NCBI RefSeq assembly: GCF_020252395.1
Contig: NZ_JADCDB010000001.1
Coordinates: forward strand, 186,001-250,000
DNA: 64,000 nucleotides
Source: Aestuariivirga sp.
GTDB taxonomy: Bacteria > Pseudomonadota > Alphaproteobacteria > Rhizobiales > Aestuariivirgaceae
Direction: 5' to 3'
In this document: positions 36,573-45,306 of the stretch, one piece after another
Numbering within the stretch: the stretch's first letter is position 1
How the letters are laid out: every line of letters begins with the position of its first letter
Made by a program: the position numbers and the translations under genes
Notes under the pieces: generated by a model
The model's database searches: none
Seen by the model: the letters and a program-made list of their open reading frames with translations, nothing else
What the model was told of the DNA's origin: nothing

Positions 36573-37553
36573 ATGCTCGTTCAGCCATCCGGCAGACTCA
36601 TCACCATCATCGGCGGATCAGGCTTCGTGGGGCGGCACATCGTCCGGGCGCTGGCGCGGCGCGGCTACCGCATCCGGGTGGCTTGCCGAAGGCCCGACCT
36701 TGCAGGCCACCTGCAGCCCCTGGGCAACACCGGACAGATCATGGCGGTGCAGGCCAATGTGCGCTTTCCCGCCTCGCTCGACGCCGCCTGCAGGGGCGCC
36801 TATGCGGTGATCAACCTGACGGGCGTTCTCTATTCCTCAGGCGCCCAGAGCTTCGATGCCGTGCATGTGTCCGGGGCGGAAGCCTCGGCCAAGGCCGCCA
36901 AGGCGGCCGGCGCCCGGGTGTTCATCCAGATGTCGGCGATCGGGGCCGATGCTGCGTCCAGCGCCGCCTATGCCCGCAGCAAGGCCGAGGGCGAGAGATT
37001 GGCGCGCGCCAATTTCCCCGGCGCCATTGTGCTCCGGCCCTCGATCGTGTTCGGGCCGGAGGACGGCTTCTTCAACCGCTTCGCCGATATGGCGCGCTTC
37101 TCGCCCTTTCTGCCGCTGATCGGCGGCGGCGAAACGAAGTTCCAGCCGGTGTTCGCCGGCGACGTGGGCGAGGCGGTGGCCCGCCTCGTCGATGCGGGCG
37201 AGGCCGATGGCAAGACCTATGAGCTGGGCGGGCCGGAGCAGTTCAGCTTCAAGCAACTCATGCAGTTCACGCTCGATACCATCGGCCGCAAGCGCCTGCT
37301 GCTGCCACTGCCCTGGGGGATGGCCAAGGTGCAGGCGGCCGTCATGGGCCTGCTGCCGAACCCGATGCTGACGACGGACCAGGTGGAAATGCTGCGCCAC
37401 GACAATGTGGTGAGCGGGGAGGCGCTCCGCGAGCAGAGGACGCTGGAGGGCCTGGGCATCACGCCGCAGGGGATCGAGGGAATCGTTCCGGGCTATCTCT
37501 ACCGCTACCGCAAGGCCGGTCAGTTCACCGCGCCCAACGGAATCCCCGAATAA
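36573..37553 (+). CDS. NDUFA9-like complex I accessory protein (atypical SDR)
   Basis: A 326-residue NAD(P)-binding protein of the extended/atypical SDR class with the glycine motif IIGGSGFVGRHIVRAL (about 12-27) and AYARSKAEGERL. The sequence matches the alphaproteobacterial homologue of the mitochondrial complex I subunit NDUFA9 in layout, including the QMSAIGAD and VLRPSIVFGPEDGFFNRFA stretches. It likely supports respiratory complex I assembly or stability. Its 3' end overlaps convergent uppP. Confidence 0.85.
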   Translation: MLVQPSGRLITIIGGSGFVGRHIVRALARRGYRIRVACRRPDLAGHLQPLGNTGQIMAVQANVRFPASLDAACRGAYAVINLTGVLYSSGAQSFDAVHVSGAEASAKAAKAAGARVFIQMSAIGADAASSAAYARSKAEGERLARANFPGAIVLRPSIVFGPEDGFFNRFADMARFSPFLPLIGGGETKFQPVFAGDVGEAVARLVDAGEADGKTYELGGPEQFSFKQLMQFTLDTIGRKRLLLPLPWGMAKVQAAVMGLLPNPMLTTDQVEMLRHDNVVSGEALREQRTLEGLGITPQGIEGIVPGYLYRYRKAGQFTAPNGIPE

Positions 37554-38344
37554 ATCACCGCGAGCAGGATGACGCCCAGCGCCACGCGATAGATGGCGAA
37601 GGGCAGGAAGCTCATGTGGCGGATGAGCTTCATCAGCACCGTGATGGTGCCGAGCGCCACGAAAAAGGTGAGGACCGCCGTCAGGATCATCGGGACGGAG
37701 ATGGCGGCGGCGCCGTGCACCGCCTCGCCGAGTTTCAGCACGCCCGCGCCGGCAATGGCCGGAATGCCCAGCAGGAAGGCAAAGCGCGCCGATTCGGGCC
37801 GCTCGAAGCCGAGCGCGCGCGCCGCCGTCATGGTGATGCCGGAGCGGCTGACGCCCGGCACCAGGGCCAGGGCCTGAGCGATGCCGATGATGAGCGCCGG
37901 CGCCCAGGTCATGTCCGCCATGCGCCGCACGTTCATGCCGAAACGGTCGCAAACATAGAGCAGGATGCCGAAGATGATGGCGTTCCACGCCACCACGATG
38001 GGCATCTGGCGCACCAGGTCCATGAAGCCCAGCTTGTCGAGGATGACGCCGGTCACCACCGCCGGAATGGTGCCGAGAATGAGCAGCAGGGCAAGCCGGC
38101 CCCAGGCGTTGTTGCGGCCGCGCGCCATGTCCACGAGGCCCATCAAAAGGTTCGCGCAGTCTTTCCAGAAGTAAACGATGACCGCAAGAAAGGACCCCAT
38201 GTGCACCATGACGTCGGTGAGGACACCCTGGTCCGGCCAGCCGGTGAGCACAGGCACCAGCAGCAGATGGCCCGAGGACGAGATCGGCAGGAACTCGGCG
38301 ATGCCCTGGATGAGCGCCAGCACGACGATCTGGAGGATGAGCAT
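37520..38344 (-). CDS. uppP: Undecaprenyl-diphosphate phosphatase
   Basis: A multi-spanning membrane protein (BacA/UppP family) with the catalytic motifs AEFLPISSSGHLLL (about residues 16-29) and PGVSRSGITMT. It recycles the lipid carrier for peptidoglycan and O-antigen synthesis, and overexpression confers bacitracin resistance in other bacteria. I chose the ATG at 38344 over an upstream TTG. The 3' end overlaps the convergent NDUFA9-like gene by 34 bp. Confidence 0.94.
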   Translation of the reverse strand: MLILQIVVLALIQGIAEFLPISSSGHLLLVPVLTGWPDQGVLTDVMVHMGSFLAVIVYFWKDCANLLMGLVDMARGRNNAWGRLALLLILGTIPAVVTGVILDKLGFMDLVRQMPIVVAWNAIIFGILLYVCDRFGMNVRRMADMTWAPALIIGIAQALALVPGVSRSGITMTAARALGFERPESARFAFLLGIPAIAGAGVLKLGEAVHGAAAISVPMILTAVLTFFVALGTITVLMKLIRHMSFLPFAIYRVALGVILLAVIYSGIPLGAVN

Positions 38345-38502
38345 GGATGGCAACTCTGGGCTTGGGGCGGTCAGGCCGGATCGGATTTTCTTGCCGCGGG
38401 GAGCGCGGACGATTTATACGCGCGCAACATTCCGGGCAATTGCGGCTTTTCTTCCGCGAATGCCGCACCAGTTGCCGATAACAGGGTTAAGTTCTTCCTA
38501 AC

Positions 38503-39186
38503 ATGCCGTCACTCATTCACTTCACACTCGATCCGTTCAGCCGCAGGTTGCGCCTTGCCCTGGCGGAATATGGCGTGCCGGTGGAGCTGATCGACGAAGA
38601 GCCCTGGGAGCCGATGCCGGAGATCTTCGAGCTCAACCCCGCAGGCACGCTGCCGGTTTATCTCGAGGACGCGGAGACCGCGCTCTCCGGCATCGAGGCG
38701 ATCACCGAATACCTTGAGGAAACCAAGGCGGCGCGCCTCTCGCTCATCCCGGGCGATGCCTTCGAGCGCGCCGAAGTGAGGCGGCTCGCGGGCTGGTTCG
38801 ACGTGAAATTCTATGCCGAGGTTTCCGAACCGTTGCTGACCGAGAAGGTGATCCGCCGCTTCCTCGGCCGCGAGCGCGGCGGCGGCGGGCCGGACACTGC
38901 GCGCGTGCGCCAGGCGATGAGCAGGCTGCGCGGCCACCTCGACTATATCTCGCACCTCGTAGACCACCGCGTCTGGCTGGCGGGGGACGAACTCTCGATC
39001 GCCGACCTGGCGGCAGCGGGGCACATCTCGGCGGCCGACTACTTCGGCGATATTCCGTGGGCGGATTATCCTGTTGCCAAGGGCTGGTATCAGCGCGTGA
39101 AGTCCCGCCCCTCCTTCCGTCCGCTGCTGGCCGACACCATTCGCGGCATGGCGCCGGGGCCGCATTACGCGGACCTCGATTTCTGA
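38503..39186 (+). CDS. Glutathione S-transferase family protein
   Basis: A 227-residue protein with an N-terminal thioredoxin-like GST domain (HFTLDPFSRRLRLALAEYG, NPAGTLPVYLED, then the glutathione-gamma-glutamyl site LSGIEAITEYLE) and an all-helical C-terminal domain ending near DIPWADYPVAKGWYQRVKSRPSF. Substrate unknown. queG follows one base after its stop, so the two are likely co-transcribed, as seen in other Hyphomicrobiales. Confidence 0.88.
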   Translation: MPSLIHFTLDPFSRRLRLALAEYGVPVELIDEEPWEPMPEIFELNPAGTLPVYLEDAETALSGIEAITEYLEETKAARLSLIPGDAFERAEVRRLAGWFDVKFYAEVSEPLLTEKVIRRFLGRERGGGGPDTARVRQAMSRLRGHLDYISHLVDHRVWLAGDELSIADLAAAGHISAADYFGDIPWADYPVAKGWYQRVKSRPSFRPLLADTIRGMAPGPHYADLDF

Positions 39187-39187
39187 G

Positions 39188-40300
39188 GTGGCCAGCCTCC
39201 GCCAGGAGATCGGCGAGAAGGCCTCGAAAGAGGGCTTCAGCGCGGTGCGCGTGGTGGCGCTCGCGCACGATGCGGAACAAGCAGGGCGCCTGCGCGATTT
39301 CATCGCGCAGGACCGGCACGGCGGGATGGCATGGATGGCGGAGACGGAAGCCCGCCGCGCCAGCCCGCAAGCCATGTGGCCCGGGGCGAAGACGGCGCTC
39401 GTCTTCGCGCAGAACTATGGGCAGGACCTCGATCCGCTGGAAAGGCTGACGGACAAGGGCTCGGGCGTCATCTCCGTCTATGCGCTGAACCGCGACTATC
39501 ATGACCTCGTGAAGGGCAAGCTGAAGCGCATCGCGCAGTGGCTTGCGAGGCGCACGGGGGCCGAGGTGAAGGTGTTCGTCGATACGGCGCCCCTGATGGA
39601 AAAGCCGCTGGCCCAGAAGGCAGGGCTCGGCTGGCAAGGCAAGCACACCAATCTCGTCTCGCGCGGGCTCGGCTCGTGGTTCTTCATCGGCGCCATCCTG
39701 ACGGCCGCCGAGATCGCGGCCGATGCAGCGGAGGTGGATCACTGCGGCTCGTGCCGCGCCTGCCTCGACATCTGCCCCACACAGGCTTTTCCCGCGCCCT
39801 ACCAGCTCGATGCCAGGCGTTGCATCTCCTATCTCACCATCGAGCATGCGGGGCACATCGGCCGCGAATTCCGCGCCGCCATGGGCAACCGCATCTATGG
39901 CTGCGACGATTGCCTTGCCGTCTGCCCGTGGAACAAGTTTGCGCAAGCCTCTCGCGAGGCGAAGCTGATGGCGCGCGAGGACCTGAAGGCGCCGCGCCTG
40001 GGCGCGTTGCTGAAGCTCGACGATGCGGCATTCCGCGCGCTGTTCTCCGGCTCGCCGGTGAAGCGCCCGGGGCGCGGCCGCTTCATCCGCAATGTGCTGA
40101 TCGCGGCGGGCAACAGCGGCGATGCGAGCCTTGTGCCGCGGGTGAAGGCGCTGCTCGATGACCCGGCTCCCATTGTGCGGGCCATGGCGGTGTGGGCGCT
40201 GTCACGCCTGATGGCCGAACCGGACTTCGCACACTTGCGTAATGAGCGCATTCAGGAAGAGACGGACGCTGAAGTCCGCCGAGAATGGGAGCCGGCATGA
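39188..40300 (+). CDS. queG: Epoxyqueuosine reductase
   Basis: A 370-residue cobalamin-dependent iron-sulfur enzyme that makes the last step to queuosine in tRNA anticodon position 34. The DUF1730 domain comes first (MWPGAKTALVFAQNYG), then two 4Fe-4S motifs, CGSCRACLDICPTQAF and CDDCLAVCPWNKF. A HEAT-like C-terminus follows. Translation starts with GTG. Its stop overlaps the next ATG (ATGA). Confidence 0.94.
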   Translation: MASLRQEIGEKASKEGFSAVRVVALAHDAEQAGRLRDFIAQDRHGGMAWMAETEARRASPQAMWPGAKTALVFAQNYGQDLDPLERLTDKGSGVISVYALNRDYHDLVKGKLKRIAQWLARRTGAEVKVFVDTAPLMEKPLAQKAGLGWQGKHTNLVSRGLGSWFFIGAILTAAEIAADAAEVDHCGSCRACLDICPTQAFPAPYQLDARRCISYLTIEHAGHIGREFRAAMGNRIYGCDDCLAVCPWNKFAQASREAKLMAREDLKAPRLGALLKLDDAAFRALFSGSPVKRPGRGRFIRNVLIAAGNSGDASLVPRVKALLDDPAPIVRAMAVWALSRLMAEPDFAHLRNERIQEETDAEVRREWEPA

Positions 40301-41166
40301 ACCACATTCTGTTTTTCGGCCTCGGCTTCTCGGCCACGGCCCTAGCGGAACGGCTGGCGCAGAAGGGCTGGACGATCTCGGCAACCAGCCGCAGCGAGGC
40401 GGGCGCCGGGGCAATCCGCTGCAAAGGATATCGCGGCTTCGTGTTCGATGGATCGCAGCCGCTGCCGGAAGCTGCCTTCGACGGGGTCACGCATATGGTC
40501 GATTCAGCGCCGCCCGGGGACGACGGCGACCCGGTGCTGCGCCAGCATGCCAACGACTTCGCAAGCCGCGCCGCGCAGTTCCAGTGGGTTGCCTATCTCT
40601 CCACCACCGGCGTCTATGGAGATCATGGCGGCGGGCTCGTCACCGAGGACACGCCGCTCACGCCCAACACGGAGCGCGGGCACAAACGGCTTCTCGCCGA
40701 AAACCAGTGGCTCGGCCTCTGGCGCGCGCATGGGCTGCCGGTGATGATCTTCCGCCTCGCCGGCATTTACGGTCCGGGCCGCAACCAGCTCCTGTCGCTG
40801 CTCGACGGCACCGCAAAGCGGGTGATCAAGCCTGGCCAGATCTTCAGCCGCATCCACGTGGCCGACATCGCCAACACGCTGGAGGCCTCGATCGCGCATC
40901 CTGATCCCGGCCGCGCCTACAATGTGTGCGACGGCGAGGCCTGCCCGCCGCAGGACGTGGTGGCATATGGCGCGAAGCTGCTGGGCCTTCCGGCGCCGCC
41001 GGACGTGCCGTTCGAGGCAGCTGATCTCTCGCCGATGGCGCGGAGCTTCTATGCCGACTCGAAGCGGGTCTCGAATGCGCGGATCCTCACAGAGCTGGGC
41101 GTGAAGCTGAGCTACCCGACCTATCGCGAGGGGCTCGCCGCAATTGCGCGGGAGATGGGGCGGTAG
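40297..41166 (+). CDS. SDR-family NAD(P)-binding epimerase-like protein
   Basis: A 289-residue protein with the dinucleotide motif FGLGFSATALAERL near the N-terminus and an epimerase-like core (YLSTTGVYGDHGGGLVTEDTP, FRLAGIYGPGRN, FSRIHVADIANTL). It resembles the YeeZ-type SDR proteins. The active-site YxxxK is replaced by a YGDHGG stretch, so catalysis is uncertain. It is coupled to queG by a four-base overlap; function is unknown. Confidence 0.8.
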   Translation: MNHILFFGLGFSATALAERLAQKGWTISATSRSEAGAGAIRCKGYRGFVFDGSQPLPEAAFDGVTHMVDSAPPGDDGDPVLRQHANDFASRAAQFQWVAYLSTTGVYGDHGGGLVTEDTPLTPNTERGHKRLLAENQWLGLWRAHGLPVMIFRLAGIYGPGRNQLLSLLDGTAKRVIKPGQIFSRIHVADIANTLEASIAHPDPGRAYNVCDGEACPPQDVVAYGAKLLGLPAPPDVPFEAADLSPMARSFYADSKRVSNARILTELGVKLSYPTYREGLAAIAREMGR

Positions 41167-41222
41167 GATAATGCACGGCTATGATGTCCTCTCCCGCTGA
41201 AGGAGCGGGAGAAGATGCGACG

Positions 41223-42017
41223 TCACGCCCCGATCCCCTCCGACCGCTCCGCCAGGCGCAGCACCGTGTCGCGCAGCAGGGCGAGGTTGCCGGGCGTCGA
41301 CAGCCTGTGGTCGCCGCCCTTGATCAGCGTCAGCGTCACATCCGGGCCGCGGAGCGCGCCGAAAACCTTCACGGCATGCGTGGCGGGTACGTCCGTGTCC
41401 TCGTCGCCCTGCAGAATGCAGACGGGGCAGGCGACGTCGAGCCCCTGGTTCAGCAGCAGGTGCCTGCGGCCATCCTCGATCAGGCGCCTGGTGATGGTAT
41501 AGGGCTCGCCATAGGCGGAGGGGCGGAGCCACACGCCCTTGTCGTTCAGCTCCTTGCGGACTGCGTCGGGGAATTCGTCCCACATCAGGTCCTCCGTCAT
41601 ATCGGCGGCGGGGGCGAGCAGTACGATCCCCTTGATGTTCTGCGCCGCGGCCGGATGCCTGAGCCGCAGCTGGCGGTAGAGCAGCAAAGCGAGCCACCCG
41701 CCCATGGAGGAGCCAACCAGAATGCGCGGCCCCCGGCCATGGGTCAGCACCATGTGAACCGACTGTTCCAGCCATTTCGAGATGGTGCCGTCAACGAACA
41801 GCCCGCCCGAGGCGCCGTGGCCCGAATAGTCGAAACGCAGGCCGGGCCTGCGGGTTTCGCGCGCCAGGGCGGCCAGCGCCCCGGCCTTGGAGCCCTCCAT
41901 GTCTGACTTGTAGCCGCCCAGCCAGACGAAGCCGCAGCGGCCAAGATCGTCCCTTCCGTCATGGCGATAGGCGATGGGGGTGCCGTCGGGGGCGTTTTCG
42001 AACTTGATATCGGTCAT
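41223..42017 (-). CDS. Alpha/beta hydrolase
   Basis: A 264-residue serine hydrolase with nucleophile motif GSSMGG (near base 41710), acid loop QGDEDTDVP and catalytic His in KGGDHRLS. The layout (FVWLGGYKSDMEGSKAGAL, LRFDYSGHGASGG) is that of the ABHD10-like esterase/thioesterase group. Substrate unknown. It is convergent with the SDR gene; a CTCCCGCT/AGCGGGAG hairpin lies between them (about 41190-41215). Confidence 0.85.
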   Translation of the reverse strand: MTDIKFENAPDGTPIAYRHDGRDDLGRCGFVWLGGYKSDMEGSKAGALAALARETRRPGLRFDYSGHGASGGLFVDGTISKWLEQSVHMVLTHGRGPRILVGSSMGGWLALLLYRQLRLRHPAAAQNIKGIVLLAPAADMTEDLMWDEFPDAVRKELNDKGVWLRPSAYGEPYTITRRLIEDGRRHLLLNQGLDVACPVCILQGDEDTDVPATHAVKVFGALRGPDVTLTLIKGGDHRLSTPGNLALLRDTVLRLAERSEGIGA

Positions 42018-42119
42018 GGCGGGGTCATATCAGGCGTTGCACGTCTTGAACATCCGGCACGCCGGATTTGCGCCGTCATTGACGTCTAGCAAGCGAAGCC
42101 GGATAAAGAATTGGACCAG

Positions 42120-43394
42120 ATGAACATTCAGACACCCCCGGGGCCCGCCGAGATCGAGGCGATGCTGGGCCTGGACCGCAAAGGACGGGCGCGGACCTGG
42201 CGCCGCAGGCTCATCTGGCTGGTGCTGCTTGCGCTCGTGGTGACTGCCATCGCCTGGTGGGCGATGCATGGCCAGTCCGGCGGCAAGACCATCAGCTATG
42301 AGACGATGCCGGCCGAGACCAAGGACATTGTGGTGCGCGTCCAAGCCACGGGCAACATCCAGCCCACCACGGAGGTGGAGGTCTCGAGCGAGCGTTCCGG
42401 CGTCATCCGCACGGTGAATGTCAAAGCCAACAGCGTGGTCAAGAAGGGCGACGTGCTGGCCGAGCTCGACACCGAGAGGCTGCAGGCCGAGCGGGCGCGC
42501 GGCAAGGCGGCCCTTGCGGCGGCGGAAGCCCGCCTTGCGGATGCCAAGGCAACACTGCTCGAGAAGCAGCTGCTCTATCAGCGCGCCGAGAAGCTGAGCG
42601 CGCGAGGCGTGTCCTCCACCCAGGACCTCGACACGGCGCGCGCCGCGCAGTCGCGCGCGGAGGCGGGCGTCATCGCCGCGCAGGCCGATATCGAAGTGGC
42701 CAAGGCCGACATGGCGATGACCGAGACCGACCTGACCAAGACGCGCATCCTGTCGCCCGTCGATGGCATTGTGCTGAAGCGCGATGCGGAGCCGGGGCAG
42801 ACGGTCGCCTCCTCCTTCCAGGCGCCGGTGCTGTTCACCCTCGCCGAGGACCTCGCGCATATGCAGCTTGAGGCCGATGTGGACGAGGCCGACATCGGCG
42901 CCGTGAAGGAGGGCCAGAAGGCAACCTTCCGCGTCGACGCCTATCCCGGCAAGAGCTTTCCCGCAGTGATCGACACCATCGAATTTTCGCCCAAGGTGAC
43001 GGACAATGTGGTGACCTACAAGGCGGTGCTGACGGTGGACAACAGCGCGCTGCTGCTGCGCCCCGGCATGACGGCAACGGCGCAGATCGTGGTGCAGGAG
43101 GTGCCCAACGCGCTGGCCGTGCCGAATGCGGCGCTGCGCTTTTCGCCGCCAAAGGAGAAGCCGTCACAGGGTTTCAGCGTGATGAACCTGTTCATCCCGC
43201 GCATGCCGCCCGCGGTGAAGAACGCGGCGCCCGCAGCAGACGGCACGCGCACGCTGCATGTTCTGGAGAATGGCGCGCCGAAGGCGGTGACGGTCCATGC
43301 CGGGGTCTCCGATGGCAAGGACACCGAGATCCTGTCGGGCGACATCGCGGCGGGCCAGCAGGTGATCATCTCGTCCAAGGCGGGCGGACTGTGA
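42120..43394 (+). CDS. MacA-like periplasmic adaptor (membrane fusion protein)
   Basis: A 424-residue adaptor with a cytoplasmic N-terminus, one membrane anchor (LIWLVLLALVVTAIAWWAM, about 34-52), a lipoyl-like half (VQATGNIQPTTEVEVSSERSG), a coiled coil rich in Ala, Glu and Lys (about 120-205), the second lipoyl half (RILSPVDGIVLKRD) and a beta-barrel domain. It links an ABC exporter to an outer-membrane channel. It starts at ATG 42120; a TTG nine bases upstream is in frame. No outer-membrane factor gene is nearby. Confidence 0.88.
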   Translation: MNIQTPPGPAEIEAMLGLDRKGRARTWRRRLIWLVLLALVVTAIAWWAMHGQSGGKTISYETMPAETKDIVVRVQATGNIQPTTEVEVSSERSGVIRTVNVKANSVVKKGDVLAELDTERLQAERARGKAALAAAEARLADAKATLLEKQLLYQRAEKLSARGVSSTQDLDTARAAQSRAEAGVIAAQADIEVAKADMAMTETDLTKTRILSPVDGIVLKRDAEPGQTVASSFQAPVLFTLAEDLAHMQLEADVDEADIGAVKEGQKATFRVDAYPGKSFPAVIDTIEFSPKVTDNVVTYKAVLTVDNSALLLRPGMTATAQIVVQEVPNALAVPNAALRFSPPKEKPSQGFSVMNLFIPRMPPAVKNAAPAADGTRTLHVLENGAPKAVTVHAGVSDGKDTEILSGDIAAGQQVIISSKAGGL

Positions 43395-44095
43395 GCGGCG
43401 AAGCACCGCTCGTCTCCTTCACCGGCGTCACGCGCTTTTATGGCGAGGGCGGCGGGCTGGTGCGCGCCCTGGCGGGCGTCGACCTGACGATCAACCGCGG
43501 CGAATTCATCGCTATCATGGGCCCCTCGGGCTCCGGCAAGTCTACCGCGATGAACATCATCGGCTGCCTCGACCGGCCGTCGAGCGGCAGCTTCACGTTG
43601 CTCGGGGTCGAGGTGAACCACCTGAGCCAGGACCAGCGCGCGCTGCTGCGGCGAAATTTCGTCGGTTTCGTGTTCCAGGGCTTCAACCTGCTCAATCGCA
43701 CCACCGCCATCGAGAATGTGGAGCTGCCGCTGATCTACCGCGGCATGGGCCGGCGCGAACGGCGCGAGCGCGCGCGGGAGGCGTTGCACCGCGTTGGCCT
43801 TCAGGGCCGCGAGCACCATACGCCGGGCGAGCTTTCCGGCGGCCAGCAGCAGCGCGTGGCAATTGCGCGGGCCATCGTCACCGATCCCTTGCTGCTGCTC
43901 GCCGACGAGCCCACCGGCAACCTCGACAGCCAGCGCAGCCTCGAGATCATGGAGCTGATCGCGCGGCTCAACGAAGAGCGCGGCATCACCGTGGTGATGG
44001 TCACGCATGAGCCCGGCATGGCGGGTTTCGCGCACCGCATCATCCGCTTCGTCGATGGCCGCATCGCCAGTGACGAGCAGAGGGCGGCGGCCTGA
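43391..44095 (+). CDS. MacB-type ABC exporter ATPase
   Basis: A 234-residue ABC ATPase of the LolD/MacB class: Walker A GPSGSGKST, FVFQGFNLLNRTTAIENVELPL after the Q-loop, signature LSGGQQQRVAIARAI, and Walker B LLLADEPTGNLDS. It starts with GTG overlapping the adaptor stop (GTGA). In E. coli MacB the ATPase and permease are one chain; here they are separate. Likely exports a peptide, lipid or macrolide-like compound. Confidence 0.9.
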   Translation: MSGEAPLVSFTGVTRFYGEGGGLVRALAGVDLTINRGEFIAIMGPSGSGKSTAMNIIGCLDRPSSGSFTLLGVEVNHLSQDQRALLRRNFVGFVFQGFNLLNRTTAIENVELPLIYRGMGRRERRERAREALHRVGLQGREHHTPGELSGGQQQRVAIARAIVTDPLLLLADEPTGNLDSQRSLEIMELIARLNEERGITVVMVTHEPGMAGFAHRIIRFVDGRIASDEQRAAA

Positions 44096-45303
44096 TGCTT
44101 TGGGAGACGGTGAAGCTCGCCATGTCGTCGATCCGGCGCAATGTGCTGCGCTCGGTGCTCACCCTGCTCGGCATCGTCATCGGCGTCGGCGCGGTGATCG
44201 CCATGGTGACGCTGGGCAATGGCGCCTCCAGCAAGGTGCAGGAGAACCTCGCCAAGCTCGGCTCCAACATGCTGATCGTCAGGCCGGGGCAGACCACCTT
44301 CGGGCCTGGCGGTTCGACCGACGCGCGCTCCTTCGACGAGCGCGACGTGGCGGCGCTGAAGAATGACCTCTCCGGCATCCGCGGCGTTGCGCCCACCGCG
44401 CAGAAGCAGATGAAGGCGGTGTTCGGCGCGCTGAACTATGATGCGTCGGTAACCGGCACCAACACCGACTGGTTCACCGTGCAGGACTGGGTGCTGGAGG
44501 ATGGCCGCGTCTTTTCCGACAGCGAATTGCGCGCCGGGGCTTCGGTCTGCGTCATCGGCGCCACCATCACGCGCGAACTCTTCGCCGGACAGGACCCGAT
44601 CGGCGAAAGGCTGCGCATCGGCAATTTTTCCTGCGAGGTGATCGGCCGCATGGCGGCCAAGGGCCAGTCGGCCTTCGGCTCCGACCAGGACGCGATCGTG
44701 GTGCTGCCGCTGCGCACCTATCACCGCCGCATTGCGGGCAACACCAGGATCGGCGCCATTTCGATCTCGGTGACGGAGGCCGCCGCCATCCCGCGCGTGC
44801 AGCGCGATGCCGAGGACGTGCTGCGCGAGCGCCGCCGCATCATGCCGGGCGATGAGGACGACTTCACCATCCGCGATCTGACCCAGATTCTTGCGACGAT
44901 GGCGTCAACGACGGCGATCCTGACGGGACTGCTGGGCGCGGTGGCCGCCGTCTCCCTGCTGGTCGGCGGCATCGGCATCATGAACATCATGCTCGTCTCG
45001 GTGACGGAGCGCACGCGCGAGATCGGCATCAGGCTGGCCATCGGCGCACTCGAACGGCAGGTGCTGACGCAGTTTCTGGTGGAGGCGGTGGTGCTCGCCC
45101 TGTTCGGCGGCGTGCTGGGGATTGCCATCGGGCTTGGCCTTGCGGCGGCGGGAGCGGCGGTTATGGACGTGCCCTTCAACGCCGATCTTAAGGTGATCGC
45201 ACTTGCCTTCGCGGTGTCGGCGCTGATCGGGGTGATCTTCGGCTTCTTCCCGGCGCGGCGCGCGGCGCGCCTCGATCCCATCGAGGCGCTCAGGCGGGAA
45301 TAG
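44095..45303 (+). CDS. MacB-type ABC exporter permease (FtsX domain)
   Basis: A 402-residue permease with an N-terminal membrane helix (SVLTLLGIVIGVGAVIAMV), a large periplasmic MacB_PCD domain, and three C-terminal helices of the FtsX domain, with the conserved GGIGIMNIMLVSVTERTREIGIR and FPARRAARLDPIEALR. Its ATG overlaps the ATPase stop by one base (TGATG). All three genes form a tight operon of a mechanotransmission-type exporter. Confidence 0.9.
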   Translation: MLWETVKLAMSSIRRNVLRSVLTLLGIVIGVGAVIAMVTLGNGASSKVQENLAKLGSNMLIVRPGQTTFGPGGSTDARSFDERDVAALKNDLSGIRGVAPTAQKQMKAVFGALNYDASVTGTNTDWFTVQDWVLEDGRVFSDSELRAGASVCVIGATITRELFAGQDPIGERLRIGNFSCEVIGRMAAKGQSAFGSDQDAIVVLPLRTYHRRIAGNTRIGAISISVTEAAAIPRVQRDAEDVLRERRRIMPGDEDDFTIRDLTQILATMASTTAILTGLLGAVAAVSLLVGGIGIMNIMLVSVTERTREIGIRLAIGALERQVLTQFLVEAVVLALFGGVLGIAIGLGLAAAGAAVMDVPFNADLKVIALAFAVSALIGVIFGFFPARRAARLDPIEALRRE

Positions 45304-45306
45304 CCA

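Noticed and set aside
38487-38501. CtrA-like TTAA-N7-CTAA just before the GST gene
   Set aside because: It has one mismatch and ends one base before the start codon, an unlikely activator position; one such match is expected by chance.
41190-41215. Hairpin CTCCCGCT/AGCGGGAG between the SDR and hydrolase genes as a terminator
   Set aside because: The stem is real, but no U-tract follows on either strand; it may just be an extragenic palindrome.
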